Shown: piece by piece, positions 50,564 through 57,785 of the stretch
How positions within the stretch are numbered: position 1 is the first letter of the stretch
Layout of the letters: the number at the start of each line of letters is the position of its first letter
Source of the DNA: JAXGMV01 sp040772085
GTDB taxonomy: Bacteria; Chloroflexota; Anaerolineae; Anaerolineales; Anaerolineaceae
Direction of reading: 5' to 3'
Assembly: GCA_040772085.1 (NCBI GenBank)
Contig: JAXGYU010000001.1
Coordinates: 1,178,001-1,242,000, forward strand
DNA length: 64,000 nucleotides
The notes under the pieces: generated by a model
The model's input: only the letters and a program-made list of their open reading frames with translations
Database searches by the model: none
Told to the model about the DNA's origin: nothing
Made by a program: the position numbers and the translations under genes

Positions 50564-51020
50564 ACCACAAAAAGTGTTCAATGAACGGAAACGTAACGGA
50601 CTGTATTTCATCATCGCCGGCATACTGATTTTCATTATCGGAGTGATCATCCAGCTCACATTGAAGGATCTGCCATTTCGGCCGCAATTGATTGGCGGGC
50701 TGGGAATATTCCTCGCGGGTTGGGGAATCGCCCAGTGGGTGCAATCGGCTGCCTACCTGAAGGATCAGACTGCCGGACAACGTGCGCTGAACGAGTGGCA
50801 GGATGAACGTTTGAACATGCTTCGCGCGAAAGCCGGCGAGCGCTCATACTGGATCATGAGCATCCTGGCAGTCATGCTACTGTTCTGGCAATCATTCGCC
50901 GGCAGCGACATCCTGCCCCGTCTGAGTGAAGACAGCCTGTGGAACGCTCTGGCAGCAGTTGTTATTCTGCCGTTCATCATCTACATCATCAACTTTCTTT
51001 CAGCGGAGAGAAACAACTGA
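50556..51020 (+). CDS. Four-helix membrane protein cotranscribed with XRE regulator
   Basis: Integral membrane protein of 154 residues with helices near 14-35 (LYFIIAGILIFIIGVIIQLT), 45-63, 100-118 and 130-150, and a charged cytosolic loop (about 65-98, RALNEWQDERLNMLRAKAGE). The ATG at 50556 overlaps the regulator stop (ATGAATAA). It resembles DUF2178-type proteins that accompany XRE regulators; function unknown. Its last 25 codons recur three times downstream, see 51021-51560. Confidence 0.75.
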   Translation: MNKPQKVFNERKRNGLYFIIAGILIFIIGVIIQLTLKDLPFRPQLIGGLGIFLAGWGIAQWVQSAAYLKDQTAGQRALNEWQDERLNMLRAKAGERSYWIMSILAVMLLFWQSFAGSDILPRLSEDSLWNALAAVVILPFIIYIINFLSAERNN

Positions 51021-51560
51021 CAAACAATCACCTGCACATGCATTGTGGCGGGGGCAAAACCGGCCCCCGCCACTACGGTCGTTTTGGCAACAATCGTCAT
51101 TCTGCCGTTCATTATCGCCTATCTTTCGGCCGAGAAAAACAGTTGGTTTTTGTAGGGCGGTTCACGTTCTTTGAACCGCCATTTCGCTCAGCCGAAGTTA
51201 TGTAGACGGATCGCGTACGTTGACCCGCACTTCATATAATTGAATTCGAAATGTCGGGAGCAAGACCGGCCCCCGCCCTACGGTTGTTCTGGCAGCAATC
51301 ACCGTTCTGCCGTACACCATCTACATCATCACCTGTCTTTCAACGGAGAAAAACAACTAACGAACAATCGCCTGCACATGTGTTGTGGCGGGGACAAGAC
51401 CGGCCCCCGCCCTACGGTTGTTCAGGCCGCAATTGCCATTCTGCCGTTCATCATTTACATCATCACCTATCTTTCGGCGGAGAAAAACACTTAGCACACA
51501 GCCGCCTGTGGTTCGCTAGTTCAGTGGCGGGGACAAGATCGGCCCCCGCCCTACCTGGAT
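51021..51560 (+). repeat. Tandem array of decayed gene tails and GC-rich palindromes
   Basis: After the membrane-protein gene come three decayed copies of its last ~75 bp (about 51080-51142, 51284-51360 and 51418-51494), each directly preceded by a GC-rich palindrome of the type GTGGCGGGGACAAGACCGG... ending CCCGCCCTACGG (51046-51078, 51252-51283, 51385-51417). A fourth palindrome without a tail lies at 51524-51554. Each unit is about 135 bp, with the linker CAAACAATCACCTGCACATG or similar kept in two units. A different palindrome (GGCGGTTCA/TGAACCGCC, 51156-51180) interrupts the first unit. This region up to 51610 holds no intact gene. Confidence 0.8.
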
Positions 51561-51610
51561 CATGCTATCAAATTCAAAATTTGGACAGAAAACAGTTGTC
51601 CAGACTGGAT

Positions 51611-52738
51611 TTATTTCGAAACCAGAACCTGCCACAACTCAACCGATACCTCACCCGTCACAGCCAGTTTTTCCTGCTGCTGGAAGGCGCGGATGGCTTC
51701 GAATGTCGCCTTATCCATCACCCCGCTGATCCAGAGCGGCGCCGGACCTTTCTCCCGCAGCAGATTCTGCAGCGCCAGGACAGCGCCGCTGTCGTTGCCT
51801 TCCCGCAAGACCAGCGTGCCGGTCAATGCCATCCAGGTCTGGTTATCGATCACACCTGTGGCGGGCAGGGCTTTGTTCGTCTGAAAACTGCTGACAGCCT
51901 TGGTGGTCAGCTCGTTGAACGTGCCATTGGTATAGAGAAATTGTCCATACATCTTAAGCAGATACTGTGCTGCCAGAACCTCGACGCCCGCGTCACCTTG
52001 CTTCAACGTCTTCCAGTCCGGCAGCGGGACTGGCGTGGGTGTCTTGGGCTGCGTCAGAATGGAGACCCAAAAACCGGAGATATCAGATGAAAAGACCTGA
52101 CCGCCTGGCTCACGCAGCTTCCAGCTTCCTTTGTGCTCGCCCGGCATCATCGGCGCGACCAGGTTTATCGAGAGGTCGACTTCCTGACCGGGCTTGACTT
52201 CCCTGCCAATCGGCTGGACGATTGGTCCATTTAACTGACTGCCATTGAAGAAGACCAGTTCATAATCAGCCGTCCAGGCGCAGGTGCCACTGTTTTTCAG
52301 ACGCCATGTCTTGGTAAAACGGGTTCCCATTTCAACCAGCGAGCCATCCGGATAGGAAATATCGGCAACAAATTCAGCCTGGTTGCATAAGCTGGGATCA
52401 GGCGTTGGCGTGGAGGTGCTGGTAGCCGTGGGTGTCGCTGTCGGCGTGACCTTTTTCGTCGGCGTTACAGTCGCTGTCCGCAGTAACAGGGACATGGTCG
52501 GAATTTTCCGTTGGGTCGCGGCCGGCGTCGCAGAGACTTTTCGTTCGGCTGTCATCGTCGCCACAGGCGTCATTGCGTTCGCGGGTGGCGTTGTTACCGT
52601 CACCGCCGCGGTTCGCGTGACCGTGGCAGTGGCGGTTGGCAGCAGGTCGAGCGGTGATGTACACCCAGCCGCCATCAATATCAGCAAGGCAATGCCCGCC
52701 CGTTTGAGTCCCCGTCGTTTCAGAAACAATTTACGCAT
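51611..52738 (-). CDS. Lipoprotein with NBR1-type Ig domain and two peptidoglycan-binding domains
   Basis: Predicted cell-surface lipoprotein, 375 residues. Signal peptide with lipobox MAAGC, a Thr/Pro/Val-rich linker (about 27-115), an NBR1-type Ig-like domain (about 118-230: FTKTWRLKNSGTCAW, VKPGQEVDLSINLVAP, GEHKGSWKLREPGG), then two PG_binding_1 modules (about 250-310, QGDAGVEVLAAQYLL with ATGVIDNQTW; and 315-375, GNDSGAVLALQNLL with VTGEVSVELW). It likely attaches to the wall. A weak hairpin follows (51582-51602). It is divergent from thrB. Confidence 0.87.
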   Translation of the reverse strand: MRKLFLKRRGLKRAGIALLILMAAGCTSPLDLLPTATATVTRTAAVTVTTPPANAMTPVATMTAERKVSATPAATQRKIPTMSLLLRTATVTPTKKVTPTATPTATSTSTPTPDPSLCNQAEFVADISYPDGSLVEMGTRFTKTWRLKNSGTCAWTADYELVFFNGSQLNGPIVQPIGREVKPGQEVDLSINLVAPMMPGEHKGSWKLREPGGQVFSSDISGFWVSILTQPKTPTPVPLPDWKTLKQGDAGVEVLAAQYLLKMYGQFLYTNGTFNELTTKAVSSFQTNKALPATGVIDNQTWMALTGTLVLREGNDSGAVLALQNLLREKGPAPLWISGVMDKATFEAIRAFQQQEKLAVTGEVSVELWQVLVSK

Positions 52739-52827
52739 CCTGGTTCAGCACGATTTTACGGCAACCCAGGTCAGGGTGCAAGCCTTGGGTAGAGTAAAGA
52801 AGTCGTGCTTTTATGTCTGCCACGAAG

Positions 52828-52833
52828 TATAAT
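52828..52833 (+). promoter_or_regulatory. -10 box upstream of thrB
   Basis: A perfect TATAAT about 57 bp upstream of the thrB ATG. No convincing -35 is seen at 16-18 bp. Confidence 0.35.
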
Positions 52834-52890
52834 CAATACAAACATCGCATGTGTGGGGGCAGTATGCGCCCGCGTAACAGGTAAGATGAT

Positions 52891-53814
52891 ATGAGTACTG
52901 CAACCCTTGTTCGTGTAAAATCGCCGGCCTCATCGGCAAATCTTGGTCCTGGTTTTGATTGCCTGGCATTGGCGCTGGACATCTGGAACGAAGTGACGTT
53001 TGAACTTACTGGCGACCGGATAGAAATCATCAACAGCGGCCTCAAGTCCGCCTACATCCCTGATAACGACAGTAATCTGCTGATTGAAGCCGCGGAGAAA
53101 ATTTACCGCAGCACCGGAACCGCCCTGCCGCGAGGGATCAAGATCCACTCAAACACTGGGATCCCCGTCCGATCCGGCCTGGGATCCAGTTCAGCGACCA
53201 TCGTTGCCGGGATGGCCTGCGCCAACGCCCTGCTCGGCTCGCCCTACACGGTTGAGCAGATGATCAAGCTGGCGGGCAGCATGGAAGGGCATAACGACAG
53301 CATCACCGCCAGCGCACTGGGCGGTTTGATCATCACCGCTGGATTAAGCGGCGATATCAATTACCGCCGGGTGTTTATCCCGGAACTGCCGATCGTCGTC
53401 TGCCTGCCGCTGATGGACAAGACCACCAAGGCCATGCGTCGCCTGATCCCGCGGCAGATCGACCTGTCACAGGCGGTCAGCAACATGGGCAACGCGCTGA
53501 TGACCGTCGAACTGCTGCAATCGGGTGAACTGGACGGCCTCAATACCGTCATGCAGGACAAGCTGCACCAACCCTACCGGCTTCCACTGATTCCCGGCGC
53601 GCAACAAGCCATGGATGCCGCGATCGCCGCGGGCGGAAAAGGCGCGGCGCTCGCCAGCGCCGGCCCCAGCATCATCGCCTTCTGCGACCACACCTCCGAC
53701 CTGGACGCTGTCGGCAGGAGCATGGTTGCCGCTTTTGAAAAAGCAGGCATGCCGGCAACCTATCTGCTCACCAAACCCAGCATGAAGGGTGTGCACATCG
53801 TCGAGGATGAATAA
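52891..53814 (+). CDS. thrB: Homoserine kinase
   Basis: GHMP-family kinase that phosphorylates homoserine for threonine synthesis, 307 residues. The N-terminal SPASSANLGPGFDCLALAL and the ATP loop GIPVRSGLGSSSATIVAG (about residues 87-104) are diagnostic, as is the C-terminal GKGAALASAGPSIIAF. It uses aspartate semialdehyde-derived homoserine, linking it to asd and lysC in the same window although it is a separate transcript. It ends at an intrinsic terminator. No homoserine dehydrogenase or threonine synthase gene is adjacent. Confidence 0.94.
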   Translation: MSTATLVRVKSPASSANLGPGFDCLALALDIWNEVTFELTGDRIEIINSGLKSAYIPDNDSNLLIEAAEKIYRSTGTALPRGIKIHSNTGIPVRSGLGSSSATIVAGMACANALLGSPYTVEQMIKLAGSMEGHNDSITASALGGLIITAGLSGDINYRRVFIPELPIVVCLPLMDKTTKAMRRLIPRQIDLSQAVSNMGNALMTVELLQSGELDGLNTVMQDKLHQPYRLPLIPGAQQAMDAAIAAGGKGAALASAGPSIIAFCDHTSDLDAVGRSMVAAFEKAGMPATYLLTKPSMKGVHIVEDE

Positions 53815-53830
53815 ACCTGGTTGAGAAACC

Positions 53831-53862
53831 ACAACCTCCACATGATGTGGAGGTTGTTTTTT
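53831..53862 (+). terminator. Intrinsic terminator after thrB
   Basis: ACAACCTCC and GGAGGTTGT form a stem around the loop ACATGATGT (which can extend the pairing), followed by TTTTTT. Confidence 0.88.
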
Positions 53863-53889
53863 ACTTTTCGTGGGCCAGTGCCCCGTGTA

Positions 53890-54267
53890 TTACTTCTTTC
53901 CGGCCTTGTCAGGTGACTCCTCCAATGCCAGCGCCTGTTCCATGTAATAGCGCAGCATGGCTTCGTCGAGATCCGCGACTGTCTTGAGCTTGAGAGACTT
54001 GGAAACATGTCCCAAGCCGCTCAGGCGGTTGTATTTATCCTCAAAGGACGCCCCTTTGGAAAACGAGAGCGTGATGTCTTTTCTGGTCGGACTGATGACC
54101 GCCAGGATCAGCCGGCGACGATAGGCAGGAATGCCATAGCTTATGATCTCACGCACTTCAGGTGCGTAACCCTCGAAAAACGCACGGATTTCCTCAACGA
54201 CCGGCTGGAACTGCGGCAGCACACGCTCACGAACAAAAGCATCTACATCAGGATTACGCTGATTCAT
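53890..54267 (-). CDS. DUF1801-family protein
   Basis: Small protein of 125 residues of the DUF1801/YdhG-like family (VREIISYGIPAYRRRLILAVIS, then ITLSFSKGASFEDKYNRLSG). The structural family has been linked to iron chaperones, but a role in bacteria is not established. The ATG at 54267 is supported by GGAG 6 nt upstream and by a 4-bp ATGA overlap with the preceding nucleotidyltransferase gene; an ATG four codons earlier is less likely. Confidence 0.82.
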   Translation of the reverse strand: MNQRNPDVDAFVRERVLPQFQPVVEEIRAFFEGYAPEVREIISYGIPAYRRRLILAVISPTRKDITLSFSKGASFEDKYNRLSGLGHVSKSLKLKTVADLDEAMLRYYMEQALALEESPDKAGKK

Positions 54268-55148
54268 TTCAATCTCCATTTTCCCGGGAAGGGCGCGTCA
54301 AGACCCAGGTCCTGGTTCATCTGCCAGACATACTGTCTGATGCGCTGGTCCTCCAGCACAGGGTAAGTGTAGCCATAGTGCTCGGCCAGTGGCAAAGCGC
54401 TGGCTCTGAAGAGGTCCATCATGGCTGCCAGAGCCTGCCAGTTGTCTGCTGGTTCCGCGCCGGCGAAGGTCTGTCCGAGCAGCGTCCATAGCTCAGGTGC
54501 AAGGTAGCGGCCGAGATATTTGCCTTCCTTGCCGGGGTTGACCAGGTATCCGTTGCTCAGACTGACAGACCAGATCAGCATGCACATCATCTGCTCACGC
54601 ACAATTTCCGCCATCGCCTTGGCGTAGAGGATCTCATCACGCCAAAGCCCCTTGGCAACATAGAGTGTCATCCACCAGAATTCGTTGCAGCAATTATCGT
54701 ACTCTCGCCGGGTTGGCGGTTGGGGCATGGTGCTGGTGTCATCAGGTTCTGGGAATGATGGCAGGATACCATCCTTATCCAGCAGCGCAATTGTCTGACT
54801 GTCGTGCTCTAGCTGGTCTATTTTCGTCACGGGGTACAACGTCAGGTCGATGCGGTTTCCGTCGGTAAATTGCATCAGGTAAACAAATTTGTCCTGCGCG
54901 CCGGGCGTCTCACCCTGCCAGCCTTCCGGCATCTGCATGATCAGACGCTCACCGAAGCGCTCCAGCCAGTCCGACTGATCCCGGAAGGACAGGGTCTCAG
55001 TAACAAAGTATAGGATGTCGAAATCCATGAAGCGGTCACGCGGGGCGTTGGGATTCGCGCGCGAGCCGTTAAGGACCACCGCCCGTACCCGAAGATCATC
55101 GCGGGCAACGGACAAAATCAGCTCGAACATCTCAGATTCAGCGCGCAT
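54264..55148 (-). CDS. Aminoglycoside 6-adenylyltransferase-like nucleotidyltransferase
   Basis: Homolog of streptomycin adenylyltransferases (ANT(6)/AadK), 294 residues. The nucleotidyltransferase core is AVVLNGSRANPNAPRDRF followed by MDFDILYFV, giving the GSR...DxD catalytic pattern, and the C-terminal helical half (EFWWMTLYVAKGLWRDE, LIWSVSLSNGY) matches the family. It would transfer AMP to an aminoglycoside or a similar alcohol. In an environmental genome without other resistance genes the true substrate is uncertain. The ATG at 55148 follows the RidA-like stop closely; it overlaps the DUF1801 gene by 4 bp. Confidence 0.82.
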   Translation of the reverse strand: MRAESEMFELILSVARDDLRVRAVVLNGSRANPNAPRDRFMDFDILYFVTETLSFRDQSDWLERFGERLIMQMPEGWQGETPGAQDKFVYLMQFTDGNRIDLTLYPVTKIDQLEHDSQTIALLDKDGILPSFPEPDDTSTMPQPPTRREYDNCCNEFWWMTLYVAKGLWRDEILYAKAMAEIVREQMMCMLIWSVSLSNGYLVNPGKEGKYLGRYLAPELWTLLGQTFAGAEPADNWQALAAMMDLFRASALPLAEHYGYTYPVLEDQRIRQYVWQMNQDLGLDAPFPGKWRLK

Positions 55149-55153
55149 CAAAG

Positions 55154-55564
55154 TTACGCGTCAGCGATCACCGCGAACGCTTCCATTTCTATCAGGAGCT
55201 CAGGCTGGGTCAGGCAGGTGACGCCTATCCAGGTGGTGGCGGGCAAGCCATCTGCTGGGAAGTAGCGCAGCAACAATTCGCTCAGGCAATCGGTGTGCGG
55301 CATCTGATCCGCGACGATGTAAAGCCTGATGGAGACCACATCGGCAAGTGTTCCGCCGGCTGCCCGCATTACCCTCGCCATGTTGGCGAACGACGCGTCC
55401 GCTTGCCCGCATAGCGTCCGGTCATCCGGAAGGTGTAGATTCGCATCCCAGGCAACCTGACCGGATAACACGACCCAGCGGCCGGACTTACCTGACACAC
55501 CCTGTGAGAAACCGTATTGCTGGCTGTCGAAAAGTTCAGGCGGATTGATAAAGGTTTTTGACAA
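55154..55564 (-). CDS. RidA-family protein lacking the catalytic Arg
   Basis: RidA/YjgF-fold trimeric protein, 136 residues. The start is a TTG with GGAGG 8 nt upstream. Family features are GRWVVLSGQVAWD, ASFANMARVMRAAGG, VSIRLYIV and the C-terminal IEMEAFAVIA with the conserved Glu. The Arg that binds the substrate carboxylate in imine deaminases (PARSxVEV) is replaced: LPATTWIGV. It therefore probably is not a classical 2-aminoacrylate deaminase and may act on another enamine or keto compound. It sits between the DinB-like and adenylyltransferase genes with gaps of 3-5 bp. Confidence 0.8.
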   Translation of the reverse strand: MSKTFINPPELFDSQQYGFSQGVSGKSGRWVVLSGQVAWDANLHLPDDRTLCGQADASFANMARVMRAAGGTLADVVSIRLYIVADQMPHTDCLSELLLRYFPADGLPATTWIGVTCLTQPELLIEMEAFAVIADA

Positions 55565-55567
55565 GGG

Positions 55568-56080
55568 CTATACCTCCGCCCGGTGTTCCTTCAACCAGCC
55601 GACCAGGTGATCGTAGTGCTCAACATGATGCATATAGGAGCCCAGCACAACCTCAATGATCGGGGTCTCACCCATCCAGTCGAACATTTCCCATTCAAAC
55701 AATTTGTAATCATCGAGTTGATCCATATGCGTCATCAACTGGTGATAGGCATTCGACCAGCGCTTGTACACCTCGGCATAGGGCAACTCACGGTATTGTT
55801 CATACAGCCAGGCATTGACCGCGTCTCCATCTTCCACGAGCTGCGGGTCTGCTTCAGGCGCCCATTCCGGAAAGACCGGTTCGCCGCCATTTACAGCCGC
55901 GGCCAGCCTAGCATTGGAGCGCGTGAGCCAGGCGGTCATGTGCGCCAGGACGTCTTTGACAGACCAGTGCGAAGGGATCAGCGCGGTCTCGAGCTGTCCA
56001 GCAGGCATTGCCGAAAGTACCTTGTTCCACAAATCCAGTTCAGCTTGCATACCATTGAGTATGTGTTGTTTCATCACCAT
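55568..56080 (-). CDS. DinB/ClbS-like four-helix protein
   Basis: Protein of the DinB-like metalloenzyme fold, closest in style to ClbS/DfsB (170 residues). WSVKDVLAHMTAW supplies the first His, and the C-terminal GSYMHHVEHYDHLVGWL the further His residues of the metal site. ClbS itself protects the colibactin producer; other members are thiol transferases or unknown. GAGGTGA precedes two candidate ATGs (56080 and 56074). It is the first gene of a tightly packed minus-strand run (DinB-RidA-ANT-DUF1801). Confidence 0.75.
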   Translation of the reverse strand: MVMKQHILNGMQAELDLWNKVLSAMPAGQLETALIPSHWSVKDVLAHMTAWLTRSNARLAAAVNGGEPVFPEWAPEADPQLVEDGDAVNAWLYEQYRELPYAEVYKRWSNAYHQLMTHMDQLDDYKLFEWEMFDWMGETPIIEVVLGSYMHHVEHYDHLVGWLKEHRAEV

Positions 56081-56164
56081 GATTCACCTCGTATTTTCTA
56101 CGTAATACTGATGGCTGACGACACTGATATTCTATTACAGACGCGGCGCCTGGCTGACCGATGG

Positions 56165-56650
56165 TCAGTTATCCCAGATCTCGTCGAGGTGGTCAGCGTA
56201 AAAGTTGATTGCCCGTTGATACTGGCTGATGTGCTCATCTGTCGTAAGCGCCGCGATCAGCTTCAGTAACCTGCTGACAGCCTGACGATTTTCGCCCAGG
56301 TTGTATTCACCCATCGCCAGAAAGACCCGAATCTCATCCGCCTGCGGGAATTTTGCCAGCCCTGCCAGCCAGGTCTCCCGCGCCTCCTGATACTTCCCCA
56401 GCGCGCGGTATGTACTGCCGAGCGTAAGGTAAGCCTTGCGCAATTCGGCATCAGGCAAACCGAGCTGCATCGCGCGTTCGTAGTAGCCCACGGCATCCTT
56501 TTCGTAACCAAGAAGGTCATGAATGTAGGCGGTTTCGAGCTGGAGCAACGCGTCATCCGGAGACGAACGCGCCAGGGCGATCAACTCCTGGCGCGCTCCT
56601 TCATCCGAGCCGGCATCAATCAATTTTTTGATATGGCTCAGGTCAGTCAA
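56165..56650 (-). CDS. Tetratricopeptide-repeat protein
   Basis: Soluble protein of about 161 residues made of three to four TPR units (ALLQLETAYIHDLLGYEKDA, AYLTLGSTYRALGKYQEA, RVFLAMGEYNLGENRQA). Such proteins are protein-binding scaffolds; no enzyme domain is present. The only upstream start is a TTG with a weak binding site 6 bp after the serine hydrolase stop, so the exact N-terminus is uncertain. Probably cotranslated with that gene. Confidence 0.75.
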   Translation of the reverse strand: MTDLSHIKKLIDAGSDEGARQELIALARSSPDDALLQLETAYIHDLLGYEKDAVGYYERAMQLGLPDAELRKAYLTLGSTYRALGKYQEARETWLAGLAKFPQADEIRVFLAMGEYNLGENRQAVSRLLKLIAALTTDEHISQYQRAINFYADHLDEIWDN

Positions 56651-56656
56651 CAGGGC

Positions 56657-57664
56657 CTACCAGTTTGCGGTATCCGCAAGCAGATCATCGAGAACGGCTT
56701 TGACATCATTGCTTGTGTTACTAATGATTGTCGCCAGTATCTCAGCCTCGGCGTCATACTCTGAGATGAAGTTGATGCCGGGGTCCTGGGCAAACAGGTA
56801 AGGTGCCAGTTTGGCGGTTGGGCTCTCCCGAAGCCAGATGCCATAGCCATAGTCGACGCCGTTTTCGCCCTTTGCCTGCAGACTCAGCATCTGTGAGGTA
56901 ATGTAAGGTTTGAGCAGTTTGTTGCGCAGTAATGCATCCCAGAACTTATCCATGTCCAGCACAGTCGTGAACGCGCCGCCTGCTCCAGAGCCTTTGACAT
57001 CAACGCTGTATATATTCGAGTAGTAACTTGTACGGGCTACATCCGCGGGAATGTATGCGCAGGCGCAATCGGCCGGCAGACGGTCAAGTTCATAGTAGTC
57101 CGTTTCATTCATGCCTGCCGGCTGGAACACTGCCTGGCGCAGATAGTCATCGAAGGGCAGGCCGGTGACCTTTTCAATAATCATCCCCAGGAGGACATAG
57201 CCGGCGTGGTTAAATTTGAATTTTTCCCCTGGTTCAAACTGCATCGGCTTTGAGAGGAATAAAGGCAGAATGTCGTCGGCACCGCGAACCGAGTAGTTCG
57301 GTTTATCCTTCCACAGATCGGCGTAAGTTTTCGACTCACTTTCATCGTAGTAATCAGGAATACCTGATGTGTGAGTCAACAGGTCGCGAACGGTCACGTC
57401 TGAATTGATCTCTCCCAGATCAAAATCGAAGATCTGGTTCAGGGAGGTATCGATCGTGAGCAGTGCCATCTCAACCAGCTGCATGATGGCAACCGCGGTG
57501 AAAGTCTTGCTCGCTGAACCGGTCTGGAAGCGAGTGTGCAGCTTATTGGGCACTTTGTTTGCCAGGTCGGCATAACCGAAGGCCTTTTGAGCGACCAACT
57601 TTCCGTGTTTACGGATAGAAACCGCGCCATTGAATCCTGTGGGCAAATAGTCTTGCAAGTTCAT
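56657..57664 (-). CDS. Serine hydrolase, class C beta-lactamase/PBP-like, degenerate motifs
   Basis: Cytosolic-looking serine hydrolase of the beta-lactamase/transpeptidase fold, 335 residues without signal peptide. The nucleophile motif SxxK is intact (TGSASKTFTAVAIMQL, near residue 53). The second motif YxN is altered: GEKFKFNHAGYVLLG aligns Phe and His where YSN is usual. The third HxG/KTG motif appears as QDPGINF. Related family members of this kind occur without signal peptides and may be esterases or amidases. GGGAGG precedes the ATG. Followed by the TPR gene. Confidence 0.82.
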   Translation of the reverse strand: MNLQDYLPTGFNGAVSIRKHGKLVAQKAFGYADLANKVPNKLHTRFQTGSASKTFTAVAIMQLVEMALLTIDTSLNQIFDFDLGEINSDVTVRDLLTHTSGIPDYYDESESKTYADLWKDKPNYSVRGADDILPLFLSKPMQFEPGEKFKFNHAGYVLLGMIIEKVTGLPFDDYLRQAVFQPAGMNETDYYELDRLPADCACAYIPADVARTSYYSNIYSVDVKGSGAGGAFTTVLDMDKFWDALLRNKLLKPYITSQMLSLQAKGENGVDYGYGIWLRESPTAKLAPYLFAQDPGINFISEYDAEAEILATIISNTSNDVKAVLDDLLADTANW

Positions 57665-57785
57665 GTTGATGCCTCCCTAAAAATTACGCTCTCTGTAATG
57701 CTCGATGATGGTTGGACAATTTATGTCAGGACGCAGACACCTCATGCGTTGGATACTGGTTGCAAGGTCACGGACTTCATTTTCG

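Noticed and set aside
51240..51494. Small frame covering repeat units 2 and 3
   Set aside because: It reads through palindromes and a decayed tail in mixed frames and has no ribosome binding site. It is a by-product of the duplicated gene tail, not a gene.
51046..51554. Possible CRISPR array in the repeat region
   Set aside because: The repeats are few, imperfect, unevenly spaced and contain gene-tail sequence between them instead of unique spacers. No cas gene is near.
54264..55148. Calling the ANT(6)-like gene a proven streptomycin resistance gene
   Set aside because: Only the family and catalytic pattern are visible. Environmental homologs often have unknown substrates and there is no mobile element beside it.
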